NCBI GenBank assembly: GCA_958295665.1
Contig: OY282560.1
Location: forward strand, 191,086,061-191,150,060
Direction of reading: 5' to 3'
From: Tipula vernalis
Taxonomy: Eukaryota > Arthropoda > Insecta > Diptera > Tipulidae
Length of the DNA: 64,000 nt
Positions 1-12,276 of the stretch are shown piece by piece; positions within the stretch are counted from its first letter, which is position 1; every line of letters starts with the position of its first letter. The translations under genes were made by a program, and so were the position numbers. Below the pieces are notes generated by a model, which did no database searches, was not told where the DNA came from, and saw only the letters and a list, made by a program, of their open reading frames with translations.

Positions 1-380
1 GTACAAATGGGATTTCATCATAGCCGGTTAATAAACAGCCAAATTTCTTCCTATACCTGACCATTCCAATACTTCTTCCAGATACCATTTTAGCATTCCG
101 TTTCCATCGTTTAAATCAAATACAGCCAAGTTTCTTTCAATTTGCAATATTTGAGAACTTTATCTTAAATTCATTTTGTAATCCCATTCTAGTCGTGCAT
201 GCTGAATTTCATCACAGTTGACACAGATTTCATTCTCAATTTCTAAAGTATACATTTTATAGTTGAAATCAATCCGGAACATAAACTCCCTACATAATTC
301 GCGGTATTCAGATTTAACATTTTCGTCCGTAAGACGCTTGTAACATTTGACAGCTTTTATTTATGATTACTGCCGATTCC
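1..380. other. Flank without recognisable gene
   Basis: AT-rich sequence with stops in all frames. I see no coding signature or clear repeat before the mariner terminal repeat begins. Confidence 0.5.
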
Positions 381-1541
381 AAAAAGCTGGCCAAAAGTCA
401 AAAACTCAAGTAAATTATCTCAAAATCTCCACTCAGGGGTTGTTTGGGTCGCTGATTACGAATCTGAAGTCAGAGTAGCAAAACTAGATAATAAAAACGA
501 ATTATGCGGAAAGCGCAAAAATAACTGAAGTTGCTGGACAAAGTTACAACAATAATTGCAGAAAAAAATGTCTTTATTATAATCATAGGAGCAAATACCA
601 GAGAAAAGGGTAAAAATAGATCAAAACTTAATTTATTTACATTTTTCTCAACAAAATACCACTTATAATTAAATGCGCGCTTGAAATTGGGAAAATTCTC
701 TAAATTTCGATGTCAAAGATGCATCTCGCTCTGCTCGACCAAACACTGAAAAATTAAATGAAATCTTACAAAAAATCAAGGAAGACCGACACATAAGCAG
801 CCTATTTATAAAACAAATAGTGCAAGTGAGTATGTAAAATACAAGAATGTCGTTCAAATAAAGATGAACCTCCACAAATGACTTTAAAGCCTGTAACATT
901 ACGGAGTTCTAGAACCTGGCCAAACGATAAATTCTAATCTATTCTATTAGCAATTAATTAGATTGCCACAAGCAATTCAAAATAATCTGCAAGAATTATT
1001 CAATTGAAAGCTTGTTGCCTTCCATCATGACAACACCTGACCACATTTACCACGTATAGTCCGGGCCTTGCACACCCTGCAAAACTCCCTTGATGGTCTA
1101 AAGTTGGCTTCCAGAAACGACTGTGTGCCGATAAACCACAGAAATTCTACACCGATGGAATTATGAAACTTTCCGAGAAATGGCAAAAGGTCATAGATAA
1201 TAATGACCAAACAACAAAAAAATCTAATCAAAAAATGACAAAAATCTCTCAACACATTTGCCCCAACCTATTTTTCAAAAACTTCAATAAAATCCAAAAA
1301 GTATTGGTTGTGTTTTCAATTTTCTGTATTACTTTTAACAAGCGCGTTGTTTATCAATTTCGTACAAATGTTGATACTACTCGAACAAAGGTAACATTGT
1401 GATAATTATTGTAGACCAGGTAGAAGGAAATCTAACCTTCTATGAGTGATTCCTGAATATTAGAAATTCAGTTTAGCCAACCCAATGGAACACATAACCG
1501 ATCTAGAAACTTTTTTTTTGGATTTTTGGCCAGCTTTTTTC
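381..1541 (+). mobile_element. mariner element 1, internally deleted
   Basis: An inverted pair brackets this segment: AAAAAGCTGGCCAAAA at 381-396 and its complement near 1524-1541. Between them lies decayed mariner transposase sequence on the plus strand. The span of about 1.16 kb is shorter than the usual ~1.3 kb, which fits the internal deletion seen in the gene. No clean TA target duplication is visible, so the exact ends are approximate. The element is non-autonomous. Confidence 0.6.
663..1260 (+). pseudogene. mariner transposase pseudogene (DD34D family)
   Basis: Mariner transposases cut and paste DNA in the nucleus. Three pieces are recognisable. Near 690-820 is a helix-turn-helix linker reading NFDVKDASRSARP then IKEDRHISS. 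Near 1018-1050 is the second-catalytic-residue block, FHHDNT. Near 1140-1205 is the C-terminal signature KFYTDGIMKLSEKWQKVIDN. The stretch carrying the PPYSPDLAPSD block and third Asp is missing between about 1050 and 1070. Frames change several times and stops intervene. Family membership is strong; it cannot encode an active enzyme. Confidence 0.75.
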
Positions 1542-4500
1542 GATTTGACTGCACTGTGTGGCGGTTCGGCTTTTAGAACTAACAAATATTTACAAATAAA
1601 AATTTCTGAGCCAGCATCGGAAATAAGCAAGTTGTTATGTTAATCTATAATACCAATAAAATGATTTGCAAATGGAATGTTAGCATTCGAAAAGTTCCAT
1701 CTAAAATCTTGATTCAGAAAATCACATACAATTTAATTAAAAGATCTGACAGGATCCAATGTCAATGAAATTGCTTGATGAAAAAAGCAATACACAAAAT
1801 ACGTTCTGTATTATAAAAAAAACCTCGTTGATTGAGTCGTTCTAGAATTAGCACAAAGGTTCAAAGGCCATCGTCCATACTCCTTCACGTAATTTGATTA
1901 TTATTTAGCTTTAGCGTCATTTCATCCGCAGTTAAATTGATGAACCATTTGTATATATGGAATATCATCATAAAAATCTTAAGTTTGCAAAAAATTTAGA
2001 TGGTAAGTTTCTGAAAATTCGCTATTCGTAAGAGAAAGTCGTGTGTTGGCCACACCGCAATTTTTATTTTTTTTTGTGTTTATTTCTATGTGGACATTTT
2101 TCCATGAGGACAATTTTCCATGTGAGCATTTGTTAGGGCACTTTTTTCTTATGCGAATTTTGTTCGGTAAAATCTTTTTTGTGCGCTTTTCTTTGTATGC
2201 TTTTTTCTGGTCAATTTTAATCACATTAAACCATATTTATATAAATGTTTTAAAAAGTTTCTAGATATTTAAAAGTCCCAAAAATTACCAAAAATTAAAA
2301 TTAAATCGGCACCTTGCTTTTTAGGTTAAGTTCTACTACTACTACAAATACTTTAACTCGAATTTTGGATTTCTACAAATTTTAGATGTCTGCAATAAAA
2401 TACAGTAAAGTGTTCAACTTTTATAACATGAATTCAAAATTGGTAAATTATGTTGGTTTTCTGGAATTCAGGTGAAAAATAAAATTTCAGAATTTTGCCT
2501 GACTCCAAAGAATAGGTTAAGGATACTTAGTATGAATAACAGTTTTTAACGTTTTTCGCCACTATTACAGAAACCATTACTTTAATTTTAATCTGATTCA
2601 AAACTCATACTAATGTAACCTCTTAAAAGAAAATCAGCAATTGCTTCTTCTCAAATAAAGTTATTAGTACTTCATTGCTTTACTTCGCATTTATTACTAA
2701 ACTTTAGAGGAAAATGGTGAAACTATTTACTGGAATTTGCCTAAGGGCCGCTCTATATATACACATATATTTATATACTTAGTAGTTTTAGGTTCGGAGA
2801 AACAAGACTTTTGTTTGGAGTGACTTTGCTGGTATTTAACCAATATTTATTTGGATTAATTTGAATAATGGATGTTCGTTCTTAAAACAATGCGAATTCC
2901 TCTATATCTGTAACTTTTTCCTCGTTGAATTCGACAGAACCAAATGATTACGTAAGCAAATTTGACCGGCATTGCATTACAAATATCTGTAGTGTTTTTT
3001 TATGTACTAGCAGCTCAACCCGCAGCAGACTATTTTTGCAGACACTTTAGAAGAAATCTATCTAACTCTATTTTTTTAACCGCCTTAAGTTTTTAAATAA
3101 TTGCACATTACTTTGATATTTTATGCAGCTAAATAAAACGATAAAATCAAAATAACAAGTTACTAAATGGGTATCAGCGAATTCTTTTATCATTATTCCT
3201 TAAGAAAAAAAAATATTTTTACAACAAAAAAAGAAAACATATTTCAAACTAATAAAAACAAAAAAAAAAAAAATTTAGTCCCCTGCATTTTTAAGCTTAG
3301 AATACACAACCAAATAAAAAATTACTTCACATACATATGCATACGTGAACAGGCATACCAGCAACAGAAACAACAACTAATACAAAGCTATCACATCAAG
3401 TCTCAACCCTTTTTACTTTTATTCTGTAGTTCTATAGCTAAACATATTTTTTCTGTTCGGTGCTCTGTATGTGTATTCATATTGATGATGATGAAGATGA
3501 TGATGATGGGAATCAGAAGAATTGTTAAAAAAATTCAAATAAAATATCCATACCCAACTTTAAAAAATAGTTTGAGACAAAATTTATTTTATTTGGTCCA
3601 CCACACATAGTGTACGGTTGTCTCACATACATTTTGCTGATGATGATCGATGGAATGGTAAAATGAAATAATTAAAATAGTGGAATAAAATTAACTAAAA
3701 AAAAAAAAAAAATCTTGTATATTGAGTGAAAATTTATTTTGAGTGAAATTTTGAGTGATTTATAATATTTTATTGTTTTGTGATTTTTCAAGTGAAAATG
3801 TTTTTTGTAGCTTAAATGCCAAAAAAAAAAAATGATTAGCTATTATGTATATATGAAAAATGTAAGGATTTTTTTTGTTTGTAATAAGAAGAGCACAAAT
3901 AAAAAAAAGATCAAAGTTGGAATTTACAATGGAGGAAGGAATCGCAATGGATGAAATTCTTTGTGGGTTACATAATTCTTTGAAACAATGAAATAATTCA
4001 GGACGAATTATTGTTATATTCTATATGTTTGAAAGATTACGGATAAATGCATCCTTATGATTTAATAGAATTTTGTGAAACATGAAATTCATACAAATAT
4101 GTATTTTGTTCTTATGGAAGGGAGGTAAATAATCTTTATATAACTGATGTTTTTAATGTTCAACGATTAATGTATGCATAGTTTACGGTATTTTGAGTTT
4201 GAAAAGAATAATAAATTGGTAAAAAAGTGTTAATTCGCCCGAGTGTAGTTTATGCATCCATGAACATGCACATATTCACTAATTATTTCATTACGAATAA
4301 TTTATGATAATATGTGAGAAGTGATCGATCAATCAAAAGCAGTGTAATGATTTTTGTTTGTAAATCATATGCATACGTTGATATTTCGTTCTCGTGTTTC
4401 GCGCTTTGTAATGAAAGGTGGGAGGGATTAAGTTGTTCCTTTTAACAAATAATATTTATTTATTGAGGGTGAAATTGTTTAAATATGGTGTAAGTTTGAT

Positions 4501-5094
4501 AAAAAATGTTTCAACTTATGTTTATAATTGTATTCTAGTGAATGCATCGAATCCATTTTTAAAGCAATTTATGCCATTGTCAGGGAGATTAAAGGTCATA
4601 GAATTTGTTTACAATGGCTGCATGTTTGCGAATGATTTGTAATTTTTTTTTTTTTTGTATACTTACTTTAATTGGCTAGAATACTGTACAATAACTAATA
4701 ATATTTGTTCAACGTTTGTGTTACAATATATTTGGCATATGCTCAATTATCTCTTATTTTATTTGAATTTTTAACTGATTTGAGAATCATTATTCTTCTG
4801 TAGAGAATCAATAATGTTATTTTCATTTGTGATAACGAATTATTTATGTAACTTTCCTTGAATTGAAATAAATATTTTAGTTCTTAAGAATTTTTCTTCT
4901 CATTTGAGTACATGTCCTAATCCTGCCCTACTGTCCCCAATTTTTTATTTTTTTTTTTGTAGAATAAGCTTTTTGACATCTAATAGAACAAAATAATATA
5001 CAGTAGGATTTTTTATCACTGCAAGAATTAAATCATGCTCAAAAGGATTAATAATCAATATTCTGAAAGTAGATAAAATTGCGCGAATTTCTCT
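1542..5094. other. Gene-free AT-rich stretch with simple repeats
   Basis: No ORF here resembles a protein. About 2085-2215 holds a degenerate ~16-22 bp periodic run (…GGACATTTTTCCATG, then GGACAATTTTCCATG). GAT/ATG trinucleotide repeats lie near 3483-3512. Poly-A and poly-T runs are common (3250-3270, 3697-3712, 4640-4655). The 147-codon frame at 3167-3610 has low-complexity composition and is treated as chance. Confidence 0.5.
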
Positions 5095-5500
5095 ATTTGA
5101 CGGAAAGTAAATTGAAATTTATCCTTTGGAATTCTGTCTTAGGAATTTTGTAATTGAAATACTTTATGATGGGAATTTTGGTTTCTAAAATTTTGGTTTT
5201 ATAAATAAAAGAGACACTTTTGAAAGTGTGTAAAAACTGCGGAACATGTTCCGAATTTTGTATTTCAAAATTTCGATTTGGAATATTGGGTTTGAGAAAT
5301 CTTTGCCCAACCCGACCCAACCCTTAATTTAATGGGGTAAGAAATGTTAACCAATTGGAAATTTAAAACTTTGAGAAATAATTTGGAATAGAGACACAAT
5401 ACTTCCCCAAATTTAACAAAAAATATTTTTAAATTTCAAGATTCTAAACTCCATTTTTTAAAAAATCTATTCCAAAATTACTTAGACCCTGTATTAAAAA
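5095..5500. repeat. Interspersed GGAATTTTGG-type repeat, copy 1
   Basis: The segment is built from variants of GGAATTTTGG / CCAAAATTCC with short palindromes such as GGAACATGTTCC near 5241. Similar low-complexity sequence recurs at 14.30-14.48 kb and 26.44-26.80 kb, in the latter between two hairpins. It is probably part of one dispersed non-autonomous repeat family. The boundaries are approximate. Confidence 0.4.
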
Positions 5501-5544
5501 AAAAAAAAAAACATAAACTCCTTGTGTACAAAATTTTAATTGAT

Positions 5545-6750
5545 TTTTTTCGGCTTTCTATAGGCACAAATATATTAGTGAAAATGGCATTCACAAGATT
5601 TTCAATTGGTTAATCGGAAACAAAATCAAGAGGCCAATTATTCATAATATCTACCCAAAAACAAGTAGAAATCCATATCAATGCCCCCAGTACTTTACCC
5701 CAAGAGTTATAAAAAATTAAAAACCCCGAACAAAAAATGAGGACTTGCCTTGAGCTCATTGTGTTGGTAGTTTGGTTTCATACTGAAAAAGTTGGTCTAC
5801 TCATCAGGTAGCTACGACAAAACTACAAAAATACAATTCATACTTAACACATATAATGTCAAGTACAAACATACTGATTTAGCGAATTATGTTCAACAAA
5901 ATCAAAAAACTCAAAGAAAACACCCATTTGTATGTTTTTAATGCCCACACAATATTAAGAAGTTTAAGAGAAGTATGTATATTTATCAAACGATTTTTTT
6001 CGGCTTTTTATCGACACGAATATATTAGTGAAAATGGCATTCACAAGATTTTCGATTGGTTAGTCGGAAACAAAATCAAGAGGCCAATTATTCACATTAT
6101 ATGTACCCAAAAAAGTAGAAATATCAATACCCTCCGTACTTTACCCTAAGAGTTATACAAAGTGTATAAACCTGAACCAAAAATGAGAACTTGCCATTGT
6201 GTTAGTTTGGTTTCGTTCTGAAAAAGTTGGTATACTCATCAGGTAACTACAACCAAACTACAAAAATACAATTCCTACTTATCGCAAGTGTCAAGTAAGA
6301 ACGTACTGATTTAGCGAATTATATTCACTAAATCAAAAAACTCAAGGAAAACCCTCATTTGTATGTTTTTAATGCCCGCACAATAATAAGAAGTTTTAAA
6401 GAAAGATGTCTGTTTATCAAATGGTTCGGCTTTTTATCGCCACAAATATATTAGTGAAAATGGCATTCACAAGATTTTTGATTGGTTAATCAGCAACAAA
6501 ATCAAGAGGCCAATTATTCATGATATCTACCCAAAAAAAGTAGAAATATCAATACCCCCAGTACTTTACCCTAAGAGTTATACAAAGTGTATTATAACCC
6601 TAAACAAAAAATGAGAACTTTCCATGAGCTCATTGTGTTGGTAGTTTGGTTTCGTACTGAAAAAGATGGTCTACTCATCAGGTAGCTACAACCAAACTAC
6701 AAAAATACAATTCCTACTTAACACATATAATGTCAAGTACAAACTTAATG
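5545..6750 (+). repeat. Tandem repeat, ~430-bp unit, three copies
   Basis: The block beginning ATATTAGTGAAAATGGCATT recurs at about 5570, 6020 and 6448, a period of about 430-450 bp. Each unit also carries the TACTCATCAGGTA motif and the phrase AGTACTTTACCC or a close variant. Units are mostly collinear with small indels. The 86-codon frame at 5889-6149 lies within one unit and is not conserved in the other two, so it is not called as a gene. Confidence 0.8.
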
Positions 6751-7473
6751 AATTCATTCATTCATGTGATGTGTCGCAAAAAATTTGCTTTAGTTAAATT
6801 TTTACGCATTTTCATCAATCTTTTGACATGATTGTATTTTTGTTTATTCAATTTATTTTGTCGAATTCCCAACTCCTATTAATTATTTCCGCAATCCATT
6901 TATGATATTGTAGAGTTCGGATTTCTTGGGAAATTTTCGTCTACTTCTTTTGCTTTATCTGCTATAGACCAAAACTCTTACTTTTTAGCCCGAAATATAA
7001 ATTTTATTTAAGCTAAGTTTTTTAGCGCCCGAGTCATCAAAATTATTAATTAGTTCTGAATAAAAATCAGAGACGACTTCTGCCTGAGCAAACATTAGGC
7101 TCTTAATCATACGGATTTGAACGGAAACATTTTTTGAAGCATATTTATCAGTCAAATCAAATCAAATATCTTGTCCGTTATGAAACAGACAACCTCTAAA
7201 ACCGGTCAATGAGAAAAACATCTTTTGGCTGCCAGATAAATATTTTATTCCAAATCGGTAATTATTCTCTTTAGTTCAATACAGATACAACATTAAAATC
7301 ACTCAAACAACTCAAACAAAAAACCAGTAACATGATGTTTTCCTCAATCTTTCAATGAATTGTAAACAATTGACTCATAAAAGACGGTACAACCTATGAA
7401 GTCCCATCCATTAAACAACATGTAAGCTAGAAGAATACTACTAAATGCTACGCTCTTAAATATGTTAGAGATG
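6751..7473. other. No gene seen
   Basis: AT-rich sequence between the ~430-bp tandem array and the MULE remnant. No repeat family or coding signal was recognised. Confidence 0.4.
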
Positions 7474-7692
7474 TTATCGTATCGCACTGAGAATTAATAT
7501 ACTTTCTCTATTATATACTCGGCTGCTCGGTTCACATGTTACAACAGTATTCCAATAATTTGCAATGGTAGGAATGTCAAATTTTTTGCCATATGTTATT
7601 TTAAAAGCTTTTTTAGAAATATTGAATTCTTTTTGCAGACCTCCATTTAAATAGACTATGTTTCTGCAAACGGAGGTAATAATAATATTCAA
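7474..7692 (-). pseudogene. Remnant of FLYWCH-MULE transposase N-terminal region
   Basis: A 72-codon frame contains YGKKFDIPTIANYW followed by TCEP. The same nucleotide pattern is found at 17.33-17.45 kb, where it lies upstream of a MULE transposase. I infer a third, very decayed copy of that family. No catalytic region is present here. Similarity is visible mainly over about 100 bp, so confidence is modest. Confidence 0.35.
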
Positions 7693-7984
7693 TTATTTGC
7701 GTTTGTTCGTGGTTAATAAATAAATAATTAAATTATGTTGCAAAATTTTTCAATATGTGCGGCTCTAAATCAATACTAATTTACATTTTATAGAGAATCA
7801 AAGCATCAAAGTTACTAAAAATGAAAATTAACTTCCTAAGTAATAAATATAACCATGTATTTTTATTCCAAAGATTTACCGTTTGGTTGCAATTCTAAAG
7901 TCAATAATTAATAACCACAAACTTCATTTGGAGGTTGGTTTGTTTCGATTTTGTGTGAAATCTTTATTTATTTTAATTGAATAT

Positions 7985-9515
7985 TGAATATTTATTTATT
8001 TATTTATTAAAAATTAACAATTTTTAACACTAAACTAAAACTAAAAGTTTTGAGGAGAGCGGATAGCTAATGGATTTATGGTCCTTTAAAAGCTAATCAG
8101 CTCTCCTCTAAAACAAAAATTAGACAGAAATAATGTACAAGGTATAAAATAACAATTTAGTAATAAACTAAAAGTTAAATATATAATAATAAAAAAAATA
8201 TAAAATAATGAAAATAAAACAATAAAATATGGTGAATAAACAAATTTAAAAGATACAGATAATATGTCACGTTAAAGATAATTTTTAACCAGTTCTGCCA
8301 AATACGTCTTTAAAGTTTACTTGAAATTGCAAATATTCACAGATCTAGTAATAACAGTCGGTAAATGGTTATATACATATGGACCAAAGTACGATATGGA
8401 TTTTCTACCAAATTCAGTTTTGATTTTATAACATTTTAAAAGATTAGAACGACGGGTTGTATGGCTATGATTTACATTCTGAAACTCAATGTTTGATAGC
8501 GTTGACGATAACCGCAAACATTTATACATATATAGTGAAACATGAAATTGGAATAATGCGTTTATTGGCAGGATTCCTTCAGTTACATTCTTATACAGCT
8601 CGACGGAAGGAAACAAGTGTGGAAGCCTATAGATAGCCTTGCAGCTTTTGTTGTGTAAAATTTGCAACCTTTTTATCTTTGATTTTCCAATATGACCAAA
8701 AAAAGCAATCGCAAAATAGAATCTTGTGTGAATAAATGAAGAATAAATCATTTTTAGATTATGTTGTGGAACAAAAGAAGCAAGCTTCTTAATCAAATAA
8801 ATAAACGGACTGACTTTTAAACTCAACGTATGAATGTGTTCATTCCAAGACATATGCTTATTAAGTAAAACTCGAAGATATTTGAGTTTATCAACTCACT
8901 CGATACTACCATTTGAAACTTGCAAGGGTTGGAAAATTGAAAGATAATAAATTTGGTTTTGTTGAGGTTTACAGATATTTTATTTACATTGAAATATTCT
9001 ATAAGTACAGTAACGTCGTTTTCCATGTGTGCCATGGCTTGGGAGCAATCTTTGGAATTATAGAATATTACAGCCAGAGGTAGGTGTGATATATCATTTA
9101 TGAAAATCAGAAATAGAATAGGGCCAAGTACACTACCCTGAGCGACGCCGCAATTAATAGTTAGAGTGCTACTAATTACACCATCTAAAGCCACAAATTG
9201 TTTACGATTTTGAAGATAACTCATTAAATGATTATAAGCCAAGCCCCGAAAGCCATAGCAATACAACTTATTTAGAAGTAGACGATGATCAATGCAGTCA
9301 AACGCTTTATGCAGATCTAAAAATAGACCACAAATATACTCCTGATTATCGAAAGCTCGGTAAATCAGATCAGTAATCTCAATTAAAGCGGTATCTGTGC
9401 CAGACCCCTGTCTAAAACCATATTAATGACAGTAAAAAAAATTTAAAGCGTTTAGATATTCAGTCAGGCGAGTTCCAATTATTTTTTCAAGTATTTTGTC
9501 AAACACAGACAAGAC
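7985..9515 (-). mobile_element. 5'-truncated Jockey-like LINE inserted beside piggyBac sequence
   Basis: The minus-strand 3' end is marked by an (AAATA)n-type tail, visible as repeated TATTTATTTATT at 7985-8010. Reverse transcriptase sequence follows upstream to about 9500, where it meets piggyBac sequence without a gap. LINEs of this class are truncated at the 5' end during target-primed insertion, which explains the missing endonuclease and ORF1. Confidence 0.75.
8317..9500 (-). pseudogene. Jockey/CR1-group reverse transcriptase pseudogene
   Basis: The enzyme copies element RNA at the target site. Read from 9500 downward, blocks appear in family order: KILEKIIGTRL, then YGFRQGSGTDTALIE, FLDLHKAFDCIDHRLLL near 9265-9330, GVAQGSVLGPILFLIFINDI near 9100-9165, and the thumb/C-terminal region at 8317-8853 with NHLP near its end. 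The catalytic FADD block expected near 9060 is absent; the sequence reads FYNSKDCSQ there. One stop lies near 9424 and a frame change near 8840. The gene is dead. Confidence 0.85.
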
Positions 9516-10812
9516 AAAATGATGTTTGGTTTCCCATATTCAGTGTCAACGATTGCATCATTGTGCAGAGTTGACAATAGACAGACGTTTTTGTTTGGCT
9601 TGAGTTTATACCTGACTAGAGTCAAATGATTGTCAAAACAAAACTTGGAAGAATTGAGCTCCTGGCGTTTTAATTTCAATTTCCCAGTAAGTTCTTTTGG
9701 TAGGTCCGATTTACACTTACTAATTGTGACAATTATGGTGGTCTTTTTTTGCAGCAATTCTTCTGCCAACGCGCAACTGGAAAAAAAGTTCTCCATTGTA
9801 ATTGTGCGGTCTTTGTTTAAATACGGAGCAGATATCATATGAACAAGATTTAATGCATAATCTCTGGCACGTGGCTCATCCGGTCGTTTTCCAACATAAA
9901 TTTCAGCGTTCAGAGGGTAAACATTTTTTTAATCGGACAACCAAAATATTTTTATGCCATATTTTCCAGGTGTGGTTGGAATATATTGTTTGAACGAGCA
10001 TCTGCCACACGTAAGGACAAGCTGCTCATCAATGGTCAAATAGCCTGTTAGTTTTTACGGTTGTCCGAGGTTTGCCAAAACATATTCCATACATTACGAA
10101 ACGGCGCTAATTTATCTAATTTTACCCGGTCTGCTCTCGTTTGACAATTATTGAATCATAGGAATCGTAAGAACTGCTGCAGACGCTTTAGGGGCATAAC
10201 AGCTCAGTAAAATTGTCGATTATCTAACTAGTACGGCTTGCCCAACCGTTAATCCTAGTTCTTGTGAACTCCGGCGTACATAAAAATACTAATTAATGCG
10301 TAAATCTTCACTGAATTGGCCTCATACCAAATACGGTGCACTTTTGATGAGTGCCTATTTACGGTATAGAATTCTCGGGCTTTTCGATTGGGTTCAGCAA
10401 CTATAACGTTTATTAGCGTCTCCGGTAGTTCAGTTTTGTATCGTTTTAACTGTTACACCTTCCTTTTCTCGCATTATTCGAAAATTGGGTATTTTTGTCA
10501 CAACTGGAGGTGTTACACAGCATTACCGTTTTAATTTTTTGTTTTGAGCGAAATACCAAGTGCCTTGAGTTGAAATTTCAGGCTCGAAATTATTTTCTGC
10601 TTGGATTTCAGTATATAACTCAACGAGTTCTTCATTTACAGAACTATCTGAATCGCAATCGAGTTACTCAGCTTTAGAGTAAGCAGCAATATTAATATTA
10701 TCATCTGATATTTCATAATGCTCGTGTAAATTACACGGTGTAATGCTTCAGGCGTTGGGATATAATCGAATAAATCGCGAAGCTCTTGACTGCTTTGCCT
10801 TTTTCGCGCCAT
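9510..10812 (-). pseudogene. piggyBac transposase pseudogene 1
   Basis: piggyBac transposases excise precisely at TTAA. The likely start is the ATG at 10810-10812, giving MARKRQSSQELRDLFDYIP and then an acidic N-terminal region. Near 10040-10140 is DRVKLDKLAPFRNVWNMFW; just downstream a family-typical block can be read in shifted frames (LTIDEQL near 10020-10035, then FKQYI and GIKIFW). The frame at 9479-9838 carries NRTITMENFFSS and LAEELLQKKTTI, then GKPNII. The C-terminal third is missing where the LINE joins. Several frameshifts are present. A palindrome CTGGGGTCATGCTGACCCCA at 11029-11048 may be subterminal sequence of the same element. Confidence 0.85.
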
Positions 10813-12276
10813 AACAAAATGAAAACACAATTACTATCACAAATCACAAAACTTTTAGAAAAATGATTCACTTTTATTTTTTATTTTCACAAAGAAGATA
10901 GAAAATCTATGGCAATGCTGCTCGACGATATAATATTGCACAAACATGTAAATTAATTATTAAAACGTAACATATAAGCACAAATTGTAAAAAAAAATGT
11001 TTTCTATGCAAAATACATAACCAAAATCTGGGGTCATGCTGACCCCATTGGACAGAAATGCGTTTAGTTTCCTTTGTAAGGTATGTAAATAGTTTCAATA
11101 ACTTTTTATTCTATCACTTGCATAAAACATTACTTGAGGCTAATCCTGTCGGTTAAACGATTTCTTTGGCGAAAAGTTTAATATTTTACACTTTAAAGTC
11201 GACTGGGGTCCATTTGCCCCGATTTTTTTTTATTTATTTATTTACTGGCATAAATTTAAAATCATTTAACTAACGCTCCATTTTTTGAGCAAAAGCTCAT
11301 TCATAAAACAATGCTTAGCAAATGTTAAAGATAACATAATTAACATAAAAGGTGCCTATAAATATATAACAAAGTTAGGTCCAGCAACTTAAATTCACTC
11401 AGCATCGGCATTCTTTTACTTCTTCGCTAGATTCTTTCATTGTTTCCTTTCTCAATGATAAATAAATTATTCTCCAATGCCTTATGTAAGGATTCTGTGG
11501 TTTGAAATGGTTCACAAACATACCAAAGGTTTCTCGTACTTATATAAAAATTTGAATTTTGAAGAATTACGTTTAATTTAGATGTTTGAAGAGAAAACAA
11601 AAAAATCGACCGATTGACTCGAAATTCGAAGGTTAAGAAAGTGACAAAACTGAAACATTTTGTTTCAATGTTAAGCTATTTAAGAGTTTACAGCTTCTTC
11701 AGATTTTTATTTAATACATTTTTTACAACCTTTAAAAACCTTCCGGAAATGTCTGGAAAAACATTGGGCGCTAAACATTTAGTTGTGTTCTATTGAGAGA
11801 ATTAAAGAAGATGCGTACAAAATTTCAAAGCTGTACCATTTTTTGTCTTTTCTAGAAAGGATATACAAATGTTCATTGGGTTTGAATCATATTTTATACT
11901 TGAACTAGCGAAAATTGAGTGTAATTTAATTTATAAGAACGTCCAAAAAAGCTAACCATTTCCTTTTTCAATTTCGCAAGTAAGTTTTATTCGCTGAATA
12001 AATTATCATTTAGAAAGATATTATAGCCGTAATAATATCGTCTAGGCTTCTAAAAACGAAAATATTGGTTTAACCGAAGATGATTCCAAAACTTTAGTCT
12101 CATTTTATTCAATCACTAAGTTAGCTTTTCGTTTAATATGTAATTTGGTGGCAAACTAATAGTTTTGATTTTAAAGTTGAAATATTTCACATTTTTGATT
12201 GCCGAAAAATTATAACATGAGTAGCAATTTAAAATATTTGACAAAAATTTAGACAAATTACTTGTATAATGCTGAA
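10813..12276. other. No gene seen
   Basis: Contains possible 5' flank of piggyBac 1 and short TTTATTTATT runs near 11229-11245. No clear terminal repeat or TTAA junction for piggyBac 1 was found. The short ORFs look random. Confidence 0.4.

Noticed and set aside
3167..3610. 147-codon open frame
   Set aside because: Composition follows local A-rich and GAT-repeat DNA, and nothing in it resembles a protein domain.
8823..9266. Functional reverse transcriptase from the longest open frame
   Set aside because: The catalytic block is missing, the 5' part is interrupted by a stop, and the C-terminal part is in another frame.
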